From Bacillota bacterium (GTDB lineage Bacteria > Bacillota > Desulfotomaculia > Desulfotomaculales > Ammonificaceae): a DNA stretch of 64,000 nucleotides. Positions 32,190 through 41,265 of this stretch are shown piece after piece. The translations under genes were made by a program, and so were the position numbers. Numbering within the stretch: the stretch's first letter is position 1; the number at the start of each line of letters is the position of its first letter. Location: positions 186,001 to 250,000 of the forward strand of contig JBFMBK010000002.1 of the NCBI GenBank assembly GCA_040755295.1, written 5' to 3'. The notes under the pieces are model-generated. The model was not told the origin of the DNA. It saw only the letters and a list, made by a program, of their open reading frames with translations, and did no database searches.

Positions 32190-33515
32190 ATGGATTACCA
32201 CGACGTCTTACTGATAAACCCGCCCTCAAAAAAGAAGGAGATCTATGAACATCTCGGTTTAGGCTACCTGGCGGCCTGTCTCAGAAAACACGGCATCAGT
32301 GTTAGGATTTTAAATACGACCTACCTGACGGTACCCCAGGCACTGACTGAGATCAAGGGATGCAACTGCAAGGTGCTGGGTGTCAGTATACCCTTTCAGC
32401 AAAGCGGGAATCTCGCCGTGCAGCTCATCTCCCGGCTTAAAAAGGACGGGGTTGACGCCCATGTGACGATCGGCGGGATATTCCCCACTTTTTCATATAG
32501 AGAAATAATGAGCATGTATCCGGAGATAGATACCGCGGTCCTGGGTGAGGGTGAAGAGACTTTTGTCGAACTCGTCAAAGCCATACTCAACGGTAAAGAC
32601 TGGCGGCGGGTGAGTGGGATAGCCTGCCGCGACAATGGTGAAATCATTGAAACGGAGCCGAGACCGCTGATAAGAAACCTGGACACGATACCCTTCCCCG
32701 AACGCGATCTTTTGCCGGAGGTGCTTGCGAAGACAAACTTCGCCCCTATGCTCACCTCGCGCGGATGCTACGGCAGGTGCGCCTTTTGCAGCGTTGTCCC
32801 GTTTTTCTTGAAGTTTGGGCCTAAATACAGACTGCGCAGCAGTAATAACGTGATGGAGGAGCTGGATATCCTTTATAACAAATACAACGTAAGAAATGTC
32901 GAATTCAACGACGCCAACTTTATCGGGGGCAAAGGCCGCGGTTTAAAACGGGCCGGGGAGATAGCCGAGGAAATACTGAAAAGGAACATGGACCTGCGTT
33001 TTTCTATCCAGTGCAGGCCGGACGATGTGGACGAGGAAATGTTCGCGGTTTTGAAAAAAGCGGGGCTGAGTAAAATCTTCCTTGGCATCGAATCCGGGTC
33101 GCAGTCGCAGCTTGACCGGTTCCGGAAAGACACGACGGTGGAAGAGAACCTCAAGGTGCTGGAGGTGTTGGCGAAACTCGATCTGATTGTGTTCATGGGG
33201 TTCATCACCCTGGACCAGGAAACGACCCTGCAGGAAGTCGACGAGAACATGTCCTTTGTTCGCAAGGCGGATAAGATTATGCCAAAGAAAAGGCTCTACT
33301 ACGACCTGGCGGCAAAGCTCATCCCTCTCGCGGGGACGGAAGCGGAAAAAAAGATGAAGGACTCCGGCAGGTATATCGGCCATTCCCTGAGGTTCACCTA
33401 TAAGATGAATAATCCGCGGTTGAACAGTGTTTATAAGTCGCTCGCATTATCCGACCACTTCCGGAGGATGGAAAGAGAAGCAAGGAATTACGACAGGGAC
33501 TGGATGATGAGGTAG
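32190..33515 (+). CDS. B12-binding radical SAM protein
   Basis: 441 aa. N-terminal cobalamin-binding domain (DVLLINPPSKKKEIYEHLGLGYLAACLRKHG, VLGVSIPFQQSGN, VTIGGIFPTF, TAVLGEGEETF) is followed by a radical SAM barrel whose [4Fe-4S] motif is CYGRCAFC (CxxxCxxC). The barrel continues with EFNDANFIGGKGRG and FLGIESGSQSQLDRF. Members methylate or rearrange inert carbons using S-adenosylmethionine and methylcobalamin; the substrate is unknown here. ATG with AAGGAGG 6-8 bases upstream. It stands alone behind the unusual leader. A paralogous, inactivated gene lies at 36536-37843. Confidence 0.92.
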   Translation: MDYHDVLLINPPSKKKEIYEHLGLGYLAACLRKHGISVRILNTTYLTVPQALTEIKGCNCKVLGVSIPFQQSGNLAVQLISRLKKDGVDAHVTIGGIFPTFSYREIMSMYPEIDTAVLGEGEETFVELVKAILNGKDWRRVSGIACRDNGEIIETEPRPLIRNLDTIPFPERDLLPEVLAKTNFAPMLTSRGCYGRCAFCSVVPFFLKFGPKYRLRSSNNVMEELDILYNKYNVRNVEFNDANFIGGKGRGLKRAGEIAEEILKRNMDLRFSIQCRPDDVDEEMFAVLKKAGLSKIFLGIESGSQSQLDRFRKDTTVEENLKVLEVLAKLDLIVFMGFITLDQETTLQEVDENMSFVRKADKIMPKKRLYYDLAAKLIPLAGTEAEKKMKDSGRYIGHSLRFTYKMNNPRLNSVYKSLALSDHFRRMEREARNYDRDWMMR

Positions 33516-33553
33516 CGACGGTACGCTGTAACGGGCGGGGTTTAGTTACAAAC

Positions 33554-33580
33554 AAACAGGACACGTGATGCGTCCTGTTT
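33554..33580 (+). terminator. terminator of the radical SAM gene
   Basis: Perfect 9-bp stem AAACAGGAC/GTCCTGTTT with a 9-base loop, 38 bases past the stop. The T-tract is only TTT, so efficiency is uncertain. Confidence 0.55.
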
Positions 33581-33646
33581 GCTGTTGTCAAGCTGTTTTG
33601 AAACACTTTCTAAGGAAACCCGTTCCCGTCTTTTTCAGCCGCGCGG

Positions 33647-33976
33647 TCAGCCGTTTCTACGTTTTTTCTTCGCGGCTTCGCCAGTTTTTTCATCAACCGT
33701 GATCCCGAAAAAGTTCCGCAGCAATAACTCCAGCAGGTAGTTCAACCGGTCGATCCGCGGCCCGACGTCGCCGGCGCCGGGAGCGCCGGGCCTGCCGGAT
33801 CCGGGAAAAGGCCTGCCGAACACCGGCCTGCCGCTCGCCTCCTTGCCGCTCGATCCCGGTTTTAAACCGAACCCCGGCCAGCCGAAGAAACCCAATCGCC
33901 CGCCGGAGCCGGCCCGTTTGCTTCCCTCTTTTCGTGTACTGCGCGGAGCATATCTATTTTGAACATTTTTCAACAC
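33647..33976 (-). CDS. Gly/Pro-rich small basic protein
   Basis: 109 aa from GTG 33976 with AAAGGAGG about 10 bases upstream. The first 70 residues are low-complexity and basic (GSGGRLGFFGWPGFGLKPGSSG, then GRPVFGRPFPGSGRPGAPGAG). The tail is a helix DRLNYLLELLLRNFFGITVDE ending in lysines. Such a layout is seen in spore-coat or spore-core small proteins, but no family is recognised. The long G/C-rich codon run could also be chance. Confidence 0.5.
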   Translation of the reverse strand: MLKNVQNRYAPRSTRKEGSKRAGSGGRLGFFGWPGFGLKPGSSGKEASGRPVFGRPFPGSGRPGAPGAGDVGPRIDRLNYLLELLLRNFFGITVDEKTGEAAKKKRRNG

Positions 33977-34113
33977 TTTCCGCGGCCTCCTTTATGTTTT
34001 AACAAACGCTTTGGCCCTATAATATGTCATCTCCCGTTCCGGGGTTCCTTTTTCCCGGCGTACCGTTATATTGTCAGGAGGCCCCGGCCAAGTTACATAT
34101 TACCGTGTAATCC

Positions 34114-36539
34114 TTAATCGCTTCGCGCTTCAGCGTCGCTTAATACCGTTACGATACCCCGCCCGCCGTCGACAAACACCCGGTCGCCGGTTCGTAGGCG
34201 CGTGGTGGCGTCGCCGCATCCCACAACCGCGGGAATACCCAGTTCGCGGGCAACGACGGCGGCGTGCGAGAGCGGCGCTCCCACGTCGGTTATTACCGCC
34301 GCCGCCCGGGGGAATAGCAGCGTCCAGGCTATGTCCGTCTGGGAGGCGACCAGGACCTCGCCCTTTTGCAGCCGGGCTCCTTCCTCCGGGCTGTCAAGGA
34401 CCCGGACCACTCCCTCAACCCGGCCGGCAGAACCCGCCGAACCGTTTATTACCTCGCTTTTCGCGGCGCCGGAATCGTAATCGGAGACGGCGCCGTAAGC
34501 GTCGTAGATATCGCAGCGCCGGTTTGGATCCTCCGCCCACTGGAAAGGGTCGAAACGCGCGGATGATCGACGGGTAGGCGGGCAAGGCCAGGTATCTGCG
34601 GTAAGTTTCTTTCCTAGCGGGGATATACTTTACCGCGTCCGTGCCGCCCGACAGAGCGTTCAGCACCTCCTCGACGGTCAGAAAAAAGATATCGTCCCCA
34701 AGGCCCGTCAACTCACCGGCGCGGAGGGCGAAGGCACGGGCGACCGAGCGGTCGCGCACGTACTCGGAACGGACGGATTCGCGCAGGCGGCCCCGCGGGG
34801 CCACCTCACCGATACGGCGCCGCATCGATCGTGCCTTCCTCGGGTGTTTTTCCCGGAAACGTTCCCACGCGGCGGCAAACTCCGCGCGCTTATCAGACAG
34901 CAGAGCCTCTACGTCAACCGGCGACTCCCGAAAACGTGCCAGTTGTTCATCCAACCAATCCGGCTTCTCCGCCGGACGAGGGACGGACAGCTCGAACTCG
35001 TCCGGCCCCCGGTGACCGTACAGGGCTATATACTCCGCACGGTCCATCTCCCCGCGCGCCATCCCGGCTATCCCCAGGACCGGCCCGAGACTTGCCGGCG
35101 GGCCTGAGCCGTCTCCCGTATCCAGGCCGCTGTTCAGGCCGGATATAAGCGCATCCGCGTCATCCTGCCCGACCAAACCGGTCGGCTCGCGACGCAGCTT
35201 CATCGTATGATCCGTAAAATGAGCCACGCTGCCCATTACGCTCCAGACACTGTGTGTCAGGTGGGGTTTAATCTCTTTGTTCCACAGAGATTTCAGTTCC
35301 GCCTTCGTTGTCGCGTTCTGGATCCTTTCCCGCATCCCCCCGCACCACTCCGGATTTCCCGCGATAAACCCGGGCAGCGCTTTTACCGCTTTATTCTGCT
35401 TAATTTGCATTCTCACAAGATTGAGAAGAATAGGAATAGCAGCCCGTTTTGGCAAGGGAACCATCGGAATTTCCTTTTCCCCGGAATCCGTGTGTTACAA
35501 CGTGCCTTCCAGCACCTGCAGGATATCTTTTCTTTTCCTTCCCAAAGCCCGTAAAACCGAGGCAAAAACACTTATATTGAGATACGGCCTGCCGCCGATG
35601 TTGCCGGAAGCCCGGTACCCGGGCAGGAACGTCCACGATTCGAATACCAGTTGAAGCACGGTCCAGGATAAAGGGGTCATCACCCGAGATACGGCTTCGC
35701 CGAAATTAACGTTTGTCCACAAGTATTCGCCGGTCACGCTGTCATTCCACGCGCCGGTGGCGGGATTGTGCCCGGTCAGCGTCGTGATCGGCCGGGACTG
35801 CAGCACGTACAGCTTGCCGCCGGCGACAGACCATTCGATGTCCTGCGGGCAGCCCCGATCCTTCTCCAGCCGGCCGCCCAGTCTGTAAAGCCTGCCCGCA
35901 AACCGCTTCAGTTCCGGCGGTCCGTCATAGCGGCATCTTCGCAGAATACCGTTTGAACGCACCAGTTTGAATGTATGAGGATCGTCCCGGCCGGACACCA
36001 GTTCTTCGCCCGGCCCGTAAATGAAGTTGCCGGTCATTTCCTTGCGACCGCCGGTAACCGGGTCCGCCGTAAACAGGACCCCCGAAATATCCGCCCGGAC
36101 CAGCCGCTGCACGACGACGGCCATATCGTGGACCGCGTCGATGCCTCCTCGCCTCACTGTAAACCTGCACCCTTTCACTGCGCCGTGACCGGCGCACGCT
36201 TTCGACCGCCCTCAGTACTTCATCGTCGGTGCGAACGTCCAAAACCGTTAGGAACTGACCGGCGAAGGAAGCCGCGGATGAATCCTCGCACAGCGCGGAT
36301 GAACGGACGGCAAAGGAAGCCTCGCCGCCCGCCCTGCGCATCCGGCCCAGACACGCCTGGACCTGCGTCCAGGCCTCCGGTATCAGCCCGTCGTTATCGA
36401 AGGCCGCCGGCATTATTACGAAACCGTCGGGAACCGGGTAGCCCTCCCGGTAAAGGCGCGCGAGCGTTCCGCCCTTACCGCCGGCCGGACTACTATGCTC
36501 GGCCTTTAATTCGCTGAAAAAACAAACCGGGCTTTTCAT
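34114..36539 (-). pseudogene. phosphoenolpyruvate-synthase-like gene with one nonsense and two frameshift lesions
   Basis: Remains of an 808-codon PEP-synthase/pyruvate-phosphate-dikinase-family gene. Order: ATP-grasp domain (SPAGGKGGTLARLYREGYPVPDGF, FAVRSSALCEDS, VLFTADPVTGG, DIEWSVAGGKLYVLQSRPI), central domain, swivelling phosphohistidine domain (GAPLSHAAVVARELGIPAVVG, intact His). Lesions: an extra base near 36150 (GCG AGG A GGC), an in-frame TAA at 35495-35497 after LEGTL (CAA to TAA would restore Gln), and a lost base near 34555. The ATG overlaps the stop of the upstream radical SAM pseudogene (ATGA), so both were one operon. Sequencing error cannot be excluded, but three lesions here plus three next door favour real decay. 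Confidence 0.85.
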
Positions 36540-37843
36540 CGCGAGCCCCCTGCAATTGCGCCGAATACATCCTGCTTAAACTCGTTGAAGCTCGCCATAA
36601 GATCTTTCAGCGCCGACAGCCTGCGGCCTCTTCCGTACTTACTTATGACCTTTAAATAATCGAACGGGGTGGCTATTCTTGAATACATTTTTACGTACGC
36701 TTCATAAAACTCTTTAAGAGGCATTTTTGTAGGCAAAACGGCGTGGACAAGGTCGTACAACTCCGGTTTTTCTGTGGTTAAATCGTTCACCCTGTCCGCA
36801 TACTATTCTGTTCCCGGCAAAGGCGTTAAGATTGTTATCCCGATGGAAGCCGGCTTGAGCCGCCGGATATAAGAGGCAAAATCCTTGAAAATCTTTGCCG
36901 CTTCCTCCTGCTGCTCCACGGTTATGCCCTTTTTCAAGTCCCTCAAACGCTCGTCGGTGAAGCTCTCGAAACCTATATACGCCATGTCTAATCCGATGTT
37001 TTTTCATTTGGCGAACAGGCCGGGGTGTTTAACGATGGTGTCCACCCTAGCGTAAAGGAAATACTTTTTCCTTATGCCTGCCTCCTTAATCAAGTCCGCC
37101 AATCTATCCATCCTTCGCCAATCACACATCGACTCATCATCGCAGAAAAACACATATTCTTCCTTAATGGCATTTAACTCCTCGATAATCTTTTCCGGCC
37201 GGCGCTGCAGATACCTTCCGCCGGTAATCGCCCAGAGGGCGCAGAAACTGCAACGCCCCACGCATCCCTGCGAAGTGCGAATGGAGGCGATGGGTCTCAT
37301 CCACATGCTGAAGTACGAATTCCTGTATTTTGAAGTCGGGGAACGGTCCGGAAAAGGAAGGGAATCCAAACTCGGGTGCGGCATTGCTTCCGTCAAAAGC
37401 ATCTCGTGGCCGGGAATGCCCAGTCCCGGAATACCTTCAAAGGATTGACTTTCTTCAAGACGTTTCATTACCTCCCTCAGCGTTACGATTCCCTCGCCCC
37501 GGACCACCAGATCGATATCCGGGCAATTGTAATCTTCAGGCTTAACCGTCGCATGATGCCCTCCGACTATAATAAACACGCGCGGCTCGATGCGCTTCAG
37601 CCCGGCGGCTATTCGCTTGACGATATTCAGGTGAGTCGTATAACCGGTCAGCCCCACAACATCGGGTCTGAAAGAGCGGAACGCGGATTCATAGTCAGGC
37701 TACAAACGGGCGTCGAGTAAAACCACCGCGTGTTTTTCCTCTTTCAGCGCGGCCCCGAGGTACTCCAGACCCAACGGTTCATGCAGGAACAGTTTATCCA
37801 TAAACTTGCTGCTGCTTGGCGATTCTATCAGCATTACTCTCAC
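36536..37843 (-). pseudogene. B12-binding radical SAM gene with three in-frame stops
   Basis: One frame of 435 codons from GTG 37843 (GTAGGAGG 9 bases upstream), beginning VRVMLIESPSSSKFMDKLF. It has the B12 domain (VVGLTGYTTHLN, IIVGGHHATVKPED, DLVVRGEGIVTL) and the radical SAM motif CVGRCSFC, the same length as the intact paralogue at 32190. Reading frame never shifts, but it meets TAG at 37700-37702 (DARL*PDY), TGA at about 37004 (LFAK*KNIG, where Trp is expected), and TAG at about 36803 (PGTE*YAD). All three are one transition away from a sense codon (CAG or TGG). Three different stop codons argue against codon reassignment. Confidence 0.85.
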
Positions 37844-37895
37844 GGAATACGGCCTCCTACTCGTTTTTTGGTGATTGAATGAAATCTTTTTGGCC

Positions 37896-38504
37896 TTACT
37901 TGTTTCTTGTCACGTCCTGGACCAATGCCCGCAGCGCCCAGGTCAGCGCATCGGCCGTCGCTTCGGCGCTGAGCCCGAACCGCTGCCTGAGGACCGCCCA
38001 GGTCAGAGAACTGTGAAGGTGGCTGATTATCGCCGCGACCTGTCCGACGACCTCCGGTTCCAGGCGGGGAGCGCTTTCCGCAACCATTTTCTTATACTCC
38101 TCATCCCGCCGGTGCCTGCTTTGGGGTTGAATATTACTGGCCGCCAGGGCCATCGTGAAGGCCTGCAGGACGGTCGCATTCTCCTCGAACGTCGCTACCG
38201 TCTTTCCCGCAAGGGCAGGAATCTGGTTCAGCGAGAGGGACATGAAAAAAATGCCCGGTCCCGCGACCTCCGCGGCCAGTTCATAAAGGGACTCGAGGAG
38301 CGATTCCCGCGTCGGGAAGTAGCGGTAGACCGAACCGTAGGAAACGCCGGCGCGGTCCGCCACGTCCTTTACGCTGAAAGAAAGGATGCGGCCTTCCTTG
38401 ATAATCGCCGCCAGCGCCTCCATGATCCGATACCGGGTATTCTCCTGCTGTTGGCGCCGCAGGGGACTCGTGTAGGAGCGACGGTTGAGTTTTTCTTCGG
38501 CCAT
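37896..38504 (-). CDS. TetR-family transcriptional regulator
   Basis: 202 aa. TetR DNA-binding domain: RIMEALAAIIKEGRILSFSVKDVADRAGVSYGSVYRYFPTRESLLESLYE. The ligand domain is helical and unassigned. ATG with GGAGG in AATTGGAGGAAACCG upstream. It sits 52 bases ahead of the dead radical SAM/PEP-synthase operon on the same strand, so it was probably its regulator. Its own promoter carries an inverted repeat (38555-38577). Confidence 0.9.
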   Translation of the reverse strand: MAEEKLNRRSYTSPLRRQQQENTRYRIMEALAAIIKEGRILSFSVKDVADRAGVSYGSVYRYFPTRESLLESLYELAAEVAGPGIFFMSLSLNQIPALAGKTVATFEENATVLQAFTMALAASNIQPQSRHRRDEEYKKMVAESAPRLEPEVVGQVAAIISHLHSSLTWAVLRQRFGLSAEATADALTWALRALVQDVTRNK

Positions 38505-38554
38505 TCGGTTTCCTCCAATTTAGATAATTACTGTATTCTACCTATATTAAATAA

Positions 38555-38577
38555 TGACATTCTTTAGCGAAATGTCA
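38555..38577 (-). promoter_or_regulatory. inverted-repeat operator at the TetR promoter
   Basis: TGACATT - 9 bases - AATGTCA, overlapping a minus-strand TTGACA (-35). It suggests autoregulation by the TetR protein. Confidence 0.5.
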
Positions 38578-38708
38578 ATAGCAAAGATGAAGTTTCTGGT
38601 TATCTTTTAAGAAAGAAGGTTTGGAAAGGAGAAGACAAACCGCGGTCGAATAATCTTTACATGTCGGCCTGTGCAAAAAAAGCCTAAGGTTTTCGGAAGG
38701 ACACGATT

Positions 38709-39266
38709 ATGGAGTTCGTTGCCGTCGACTTCGAAACGGCGAACCAGACAAGGGTGAGCGCCTGCGCGATCGGGCTCGTCGTGATGCACAAAGGGACGAT
38801 CCTGGAACGGGCCGCCTATCTTATCCGCCCTCCCGAGTTGCGCTTCAGCCGGTTCAACATCGCCATCCACGGGATCAGAGCGGAAGACGTGATTGACAAA
38901 CCCTGTTTCAATGAACTCTGGCCGGAATTGAAAGGTTACTTCGAAGGAAAAACCGTCATCGCCCACAACGCGGCTTTTGACCTGAGCGTTTTAAGGAACA
39001 CCCTCGACACCTATAACATCGCCTATCCCGATTTCAACTGTCTGTGCACCCTGTCCATCTCGCGAAGGATCTGGCCGCACTGGCCCACACACCGTCTCGA
39101 TTATGTCGCCGGTCAGTTAGGGATTGTATTTCAACACCACAATGCCCTGGAGGACGCGCTTGCCGCCGCCGAAATCGCCCGAAAAGCCTGCCTCGCAGCC
39201 CGCGCGGGCTCGTTAAAGGAGCTTGTGAGCCGTCTGGGGATCACGCCGCGCCGACTCGGTCCTTGA
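38709..39266 (+). CDS. DnaQ-like 3'-5' exonuclease
   Basis: 185 aa DEDDh exonuclease of the DNA polymerase III epsilon/PolC-exo family. Motifs: ExoI VAVDFETAN (D7, E9), ExoII IAHNAAFDLSVL, ExoIII HNALEDALAAAEIARK. No polymerase or BRCT domain follows; the protein ends after a short helical tail. Such free exonucleases trim 3' ends in repair. It is an isolated gene, divergent from the TetR gene. Confidence 0.92.
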   Translation: MEFVAVDFETANQTRVSACAIGLVVMHKGTILERAAYLIRPPELRFSRFNIAIHGIRAEDVIDKPCFNELWPELKGYFEGKTVIAHNAAFDLSVLRNTLDTYNIAYPDFNCLCTLSISRRIWPHWPTHRLDYVAGQLGIVFQHHNALEDALAAAEIARKACLAARAGSLKELVSRLGITPRRLGP

Positions 39267-39318
39267 ATCTCCCTGCAAGAAAAAGTTCAGCCGGCCGCCA
39301 CAAGTATTACCCCGTAAA

Positions 39319-39350
39319 AGCAAAAGGCCGCGTTCCCGCAGCCTTTTGCT
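39319..39350. terminator. bidirectional terminator
   Basis: 10-bp perfect stem AGCAAAAGGC/GCCTTTTGCT between the convergent exonuclease and stalk-I42 genes. The T-run GCTTTTA is better on the minus strand. Confidence 0.75.
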
Positions 39351-39410
39351 TCCGTAGAACAACCGGCGGTTACCTCGGATAAACAGGCGCCGCCGCTCTC
39401 CGTATGTTTC

Positions 39411-40850
39411 CTAATCCGCGTAGCAGAGCCCCTCAAAAACGTCCTCTGTGGTTAACTGCGTGCCGCTGATGGTATTGTATCCTTCGTAGGCAAACCAGCC
39501 TCTCATCCCTTCAGAGTTCTCCACCAGGCACCAGCCTTTGTCGTCGCTGCCGACAAGCACCGCCTCTTCGCCCGGTATTAATACCACTCCCGTTATTCCG
39601 CCAGCGCGTGATTTTTGCAGCGCGAGCTCCCGTTTCACCCTTACCTTATGATTCATTTCATACAGTTCCTGCGGTACCCTTTCCAGCAGGTGCGTCCCCG
39701 ACAGTCGGTAATAATCGGGGTAGAACCAGGTATGGATTGTCGCCCCTCTTGTTTTCGTTTCCACCGTTCCGGAACCGTCGACCTTGAGAAAAGTGCTTGC
39801 AGAGCCTTCAACCCTGCCCATCGATACGATCCGTTCGCCGTCATAGTAGTAGAAAGCGGTCGCGTAGTCGTCGCTCGGGCCTGATTCGCTTACGGTTATC
39901 TCTTTCAGCTTGTCTTTGGAATCGACGTCGACGATTTGACATAAACCGTCCAGGTTGTCGCCTTGCCCCGTCACAGAAAGATTGTTGACGTTCAGGGTAT
40001 AACTTTCCCCACCCTCGAGACAGTTGAACTTAATCGTGTCAAGTTCGCCGTCCCCGTTCAAATCAAACCGGCAGGCCTCCCCCGTCCCTCTGGCTGTCGC
40101 CATGCTTTCGGGCGAGGAAACCGTCACCGTGACCTCGAAGGTCTTCAGCGGCATGACGCTCTCCCACGGGCGGAGGTAAACCAGCTCCATTTCCGTCACG
40201 CCCGCAGCGTCGGCCCTGAACCGCAGGGTTATTGTGCCGCCGGAACCTATAAGCCCCGTTTCCGGCTGGAACATAGGCTCGCAGACCTGGCGGAGGACCG
40301 CCGCGTCAACCGCTGCCATCCAGGTGTACCCCGTCGTCGGATTCCCGTCCAGGGCCACCTCCAGAAAATCCCCTTCCTTAAGCTCCACGCTGCCGCCGTC
40401 GTCCGCTTCGGTCAGACTGACCGCCGCCTCCAGACCGCCGCCGGTCACCGTAACCGTCTGCGTGTCGCCGTCCCAGTTCACATCTGCGCCCAGCGCCTCG
40501 GACACGAAGCGAAAAGGCACCAGGGTTCGCCCGTTAACGATCTTCGGGGGAACGTCAAGCTCCACGCGCGTACCGCCGGTATAAGCCGCCGTAATACCTA
40601 TGGTTACCGCCACCGTCGTTTGCGCTTTGGTGATCGTGACGGTCCGCGCCGCCCCGTCCCACTGCGTCTCCGCGCCGAGTGCCGTTGCAACGGCCCTTAG
40701 CGGCACCAGCACCCGTCCCTGTTCGATTACCGGCGGCTGATCGAGAATCAACGTCATATCGTCCACCACGACACTCGGCGCGGCGTATGCAGAGCCCGCC
40801 GCCGCAAGCATCATCACCAACACCGCAGCCATCACGGCTGTTTTCCGCAT
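39411..40850 (-). CDS. secreted protein: two stalk domains, chagasin-like domain, SH3-like tail
   Basis: 479 aa. Signal peptide (cut near AYA/APS). Two copper-amine-oxidase-N-type stalk domains follow (VVDDMTLILDQPPVIEQGRVLVPLRAVATALGA and VNGRTLVPFRFVSEALGADVNWDGDTQTV), next an I42 inhibitor domain (GNPTTGYTWMAAV, GLIGSGGTITLRF, VYLRPWESVMP), then an FG-GAP-like Asp-rich repeat (FDLNGDGELDTIKF), and a C-terminal SH3-like stretch (EEAVLVGSDDKGWCLVENSEGMRGWFAYEG). It probably sits on the cell surface and blocks cysteine peptidases. Start 40850 has GGAGGG 6 bases upstream; 38 upstream codons lie in the leader element. Confidence 0.88.
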   Translation of the reverse strand: MRKTAVMAAVLVMMLAAAGSAYAAPSVVVDDMTLILDQPPVIEQGRVLVPLRAVATALGAETQWDGAARTVTITKAQTTVAVTIGITAAYTGGTRVELDVPPKIVNGRTLVPFRFVSEALGADVNWDGDTQTVTVTGGGLEAAVSLTEADDGGSVELKEGDFLEVALDGNPTTGYTWMAAVDAAVLRQVCEPMFQPETGLIGSGGTITLRFRADAAGVTEMELVYLRPWESVMPLKTFEVTVTVSSPESMATARGTGEACRFDLNGDGELDTIKFNCLEGGESYTLNVNNLSVTGQGDNLDGLCQIVDVDSKDKLKEITVSESGPSDDYATAFYYYDGERIVSMGRVEGSASTFLKVDGSGTVETKTRGATIHTWFYPDYYRLSGTHLLERVPQELYEMNHKVRVKRELALQKSRAGGITGVVLIPGEEAVLVGSDDKGWCLVENSEGMRGWFAYEGYNTISGTQLTTEDVFEGLCYAD

Positions 40851-40975
40851 GTTATCCCTCCTTGAAAATAAGCCTTCTCTCGCAAGACGCGTAGTAAGCA
40901 ACGCATTGCTGCACCACTTCTCGTCGCGTTCCGTGTATGCTACTCTTCTGCAGCTAAGCAACACGCTTACGGGTT
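40851..40975 (-). promoter_or_regulatory. conserved leader element, copy C
   Basis: The minus-strand leader reads ACCCGTAAGCG, GCTTAGCTGCAGAAGAGTAG, CGGAACGCGACGAGAAGTGG, TGCAGCAATGCGTTGCTTA and then the SD of the stalk-I42 gene. GCTGC and GCAGC could form an outer stem. It aligns gap-free with copies A and B2. The long upstream ORF through it is not coding. Confidence 0.6.
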
Positions 40976-41194
40976 ATGTTTTCAGACCTTGGCGCATCAA
41001 CACAAAAACTAGAGCTAACACCTCCCCGCTAAACCAAGATCAGAGCGGGGCTCACCGCGCCCGCCCTCTTCATTCGACTGCAAACCGCTATCTTTTAAAC
41101 ACCATCAGGGGCTGAAAAGTAACACCTCTTTTACTCTTTTAAAAATATTTCCTTTACCGTACCCGCAAAGCGTCCAGAGCGCGAACGATCTTTT

Positions 41195-41221
41195 AATAAA
41201 AAGAGCCGGCTTGCCGGCTCT
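41195..41221 (-). terminator. terminator of the 41266 gene
   Basis: Nine-bp perfect stem AGAGCCGGC/GCCGGCTCT with a 2-base loop and TTTTTATT on the minus strand. Confidence 0.9.
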
Positions 41222-41265
41222 CTTCGATTATACTGTCATCCCGTTCGGGGGCAGCCGGGTGCGGA

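Noticed and set aside
31841-32201. Two minus-strand ORFs over the leader copies
   Set aside because: They translate the repeated leader on the wrong strand and lack ribosome sites. Their similarity to each other reflects the DNA repeat.
36536-37843. Stop-codon recoding (pyrrolysine or selenocysteine)
   Set aside because: TAG, TGA and, in the partner gene, TAA all occur, at positions without catalytic meaning, together with frameshifts next door. Decay is simpler.
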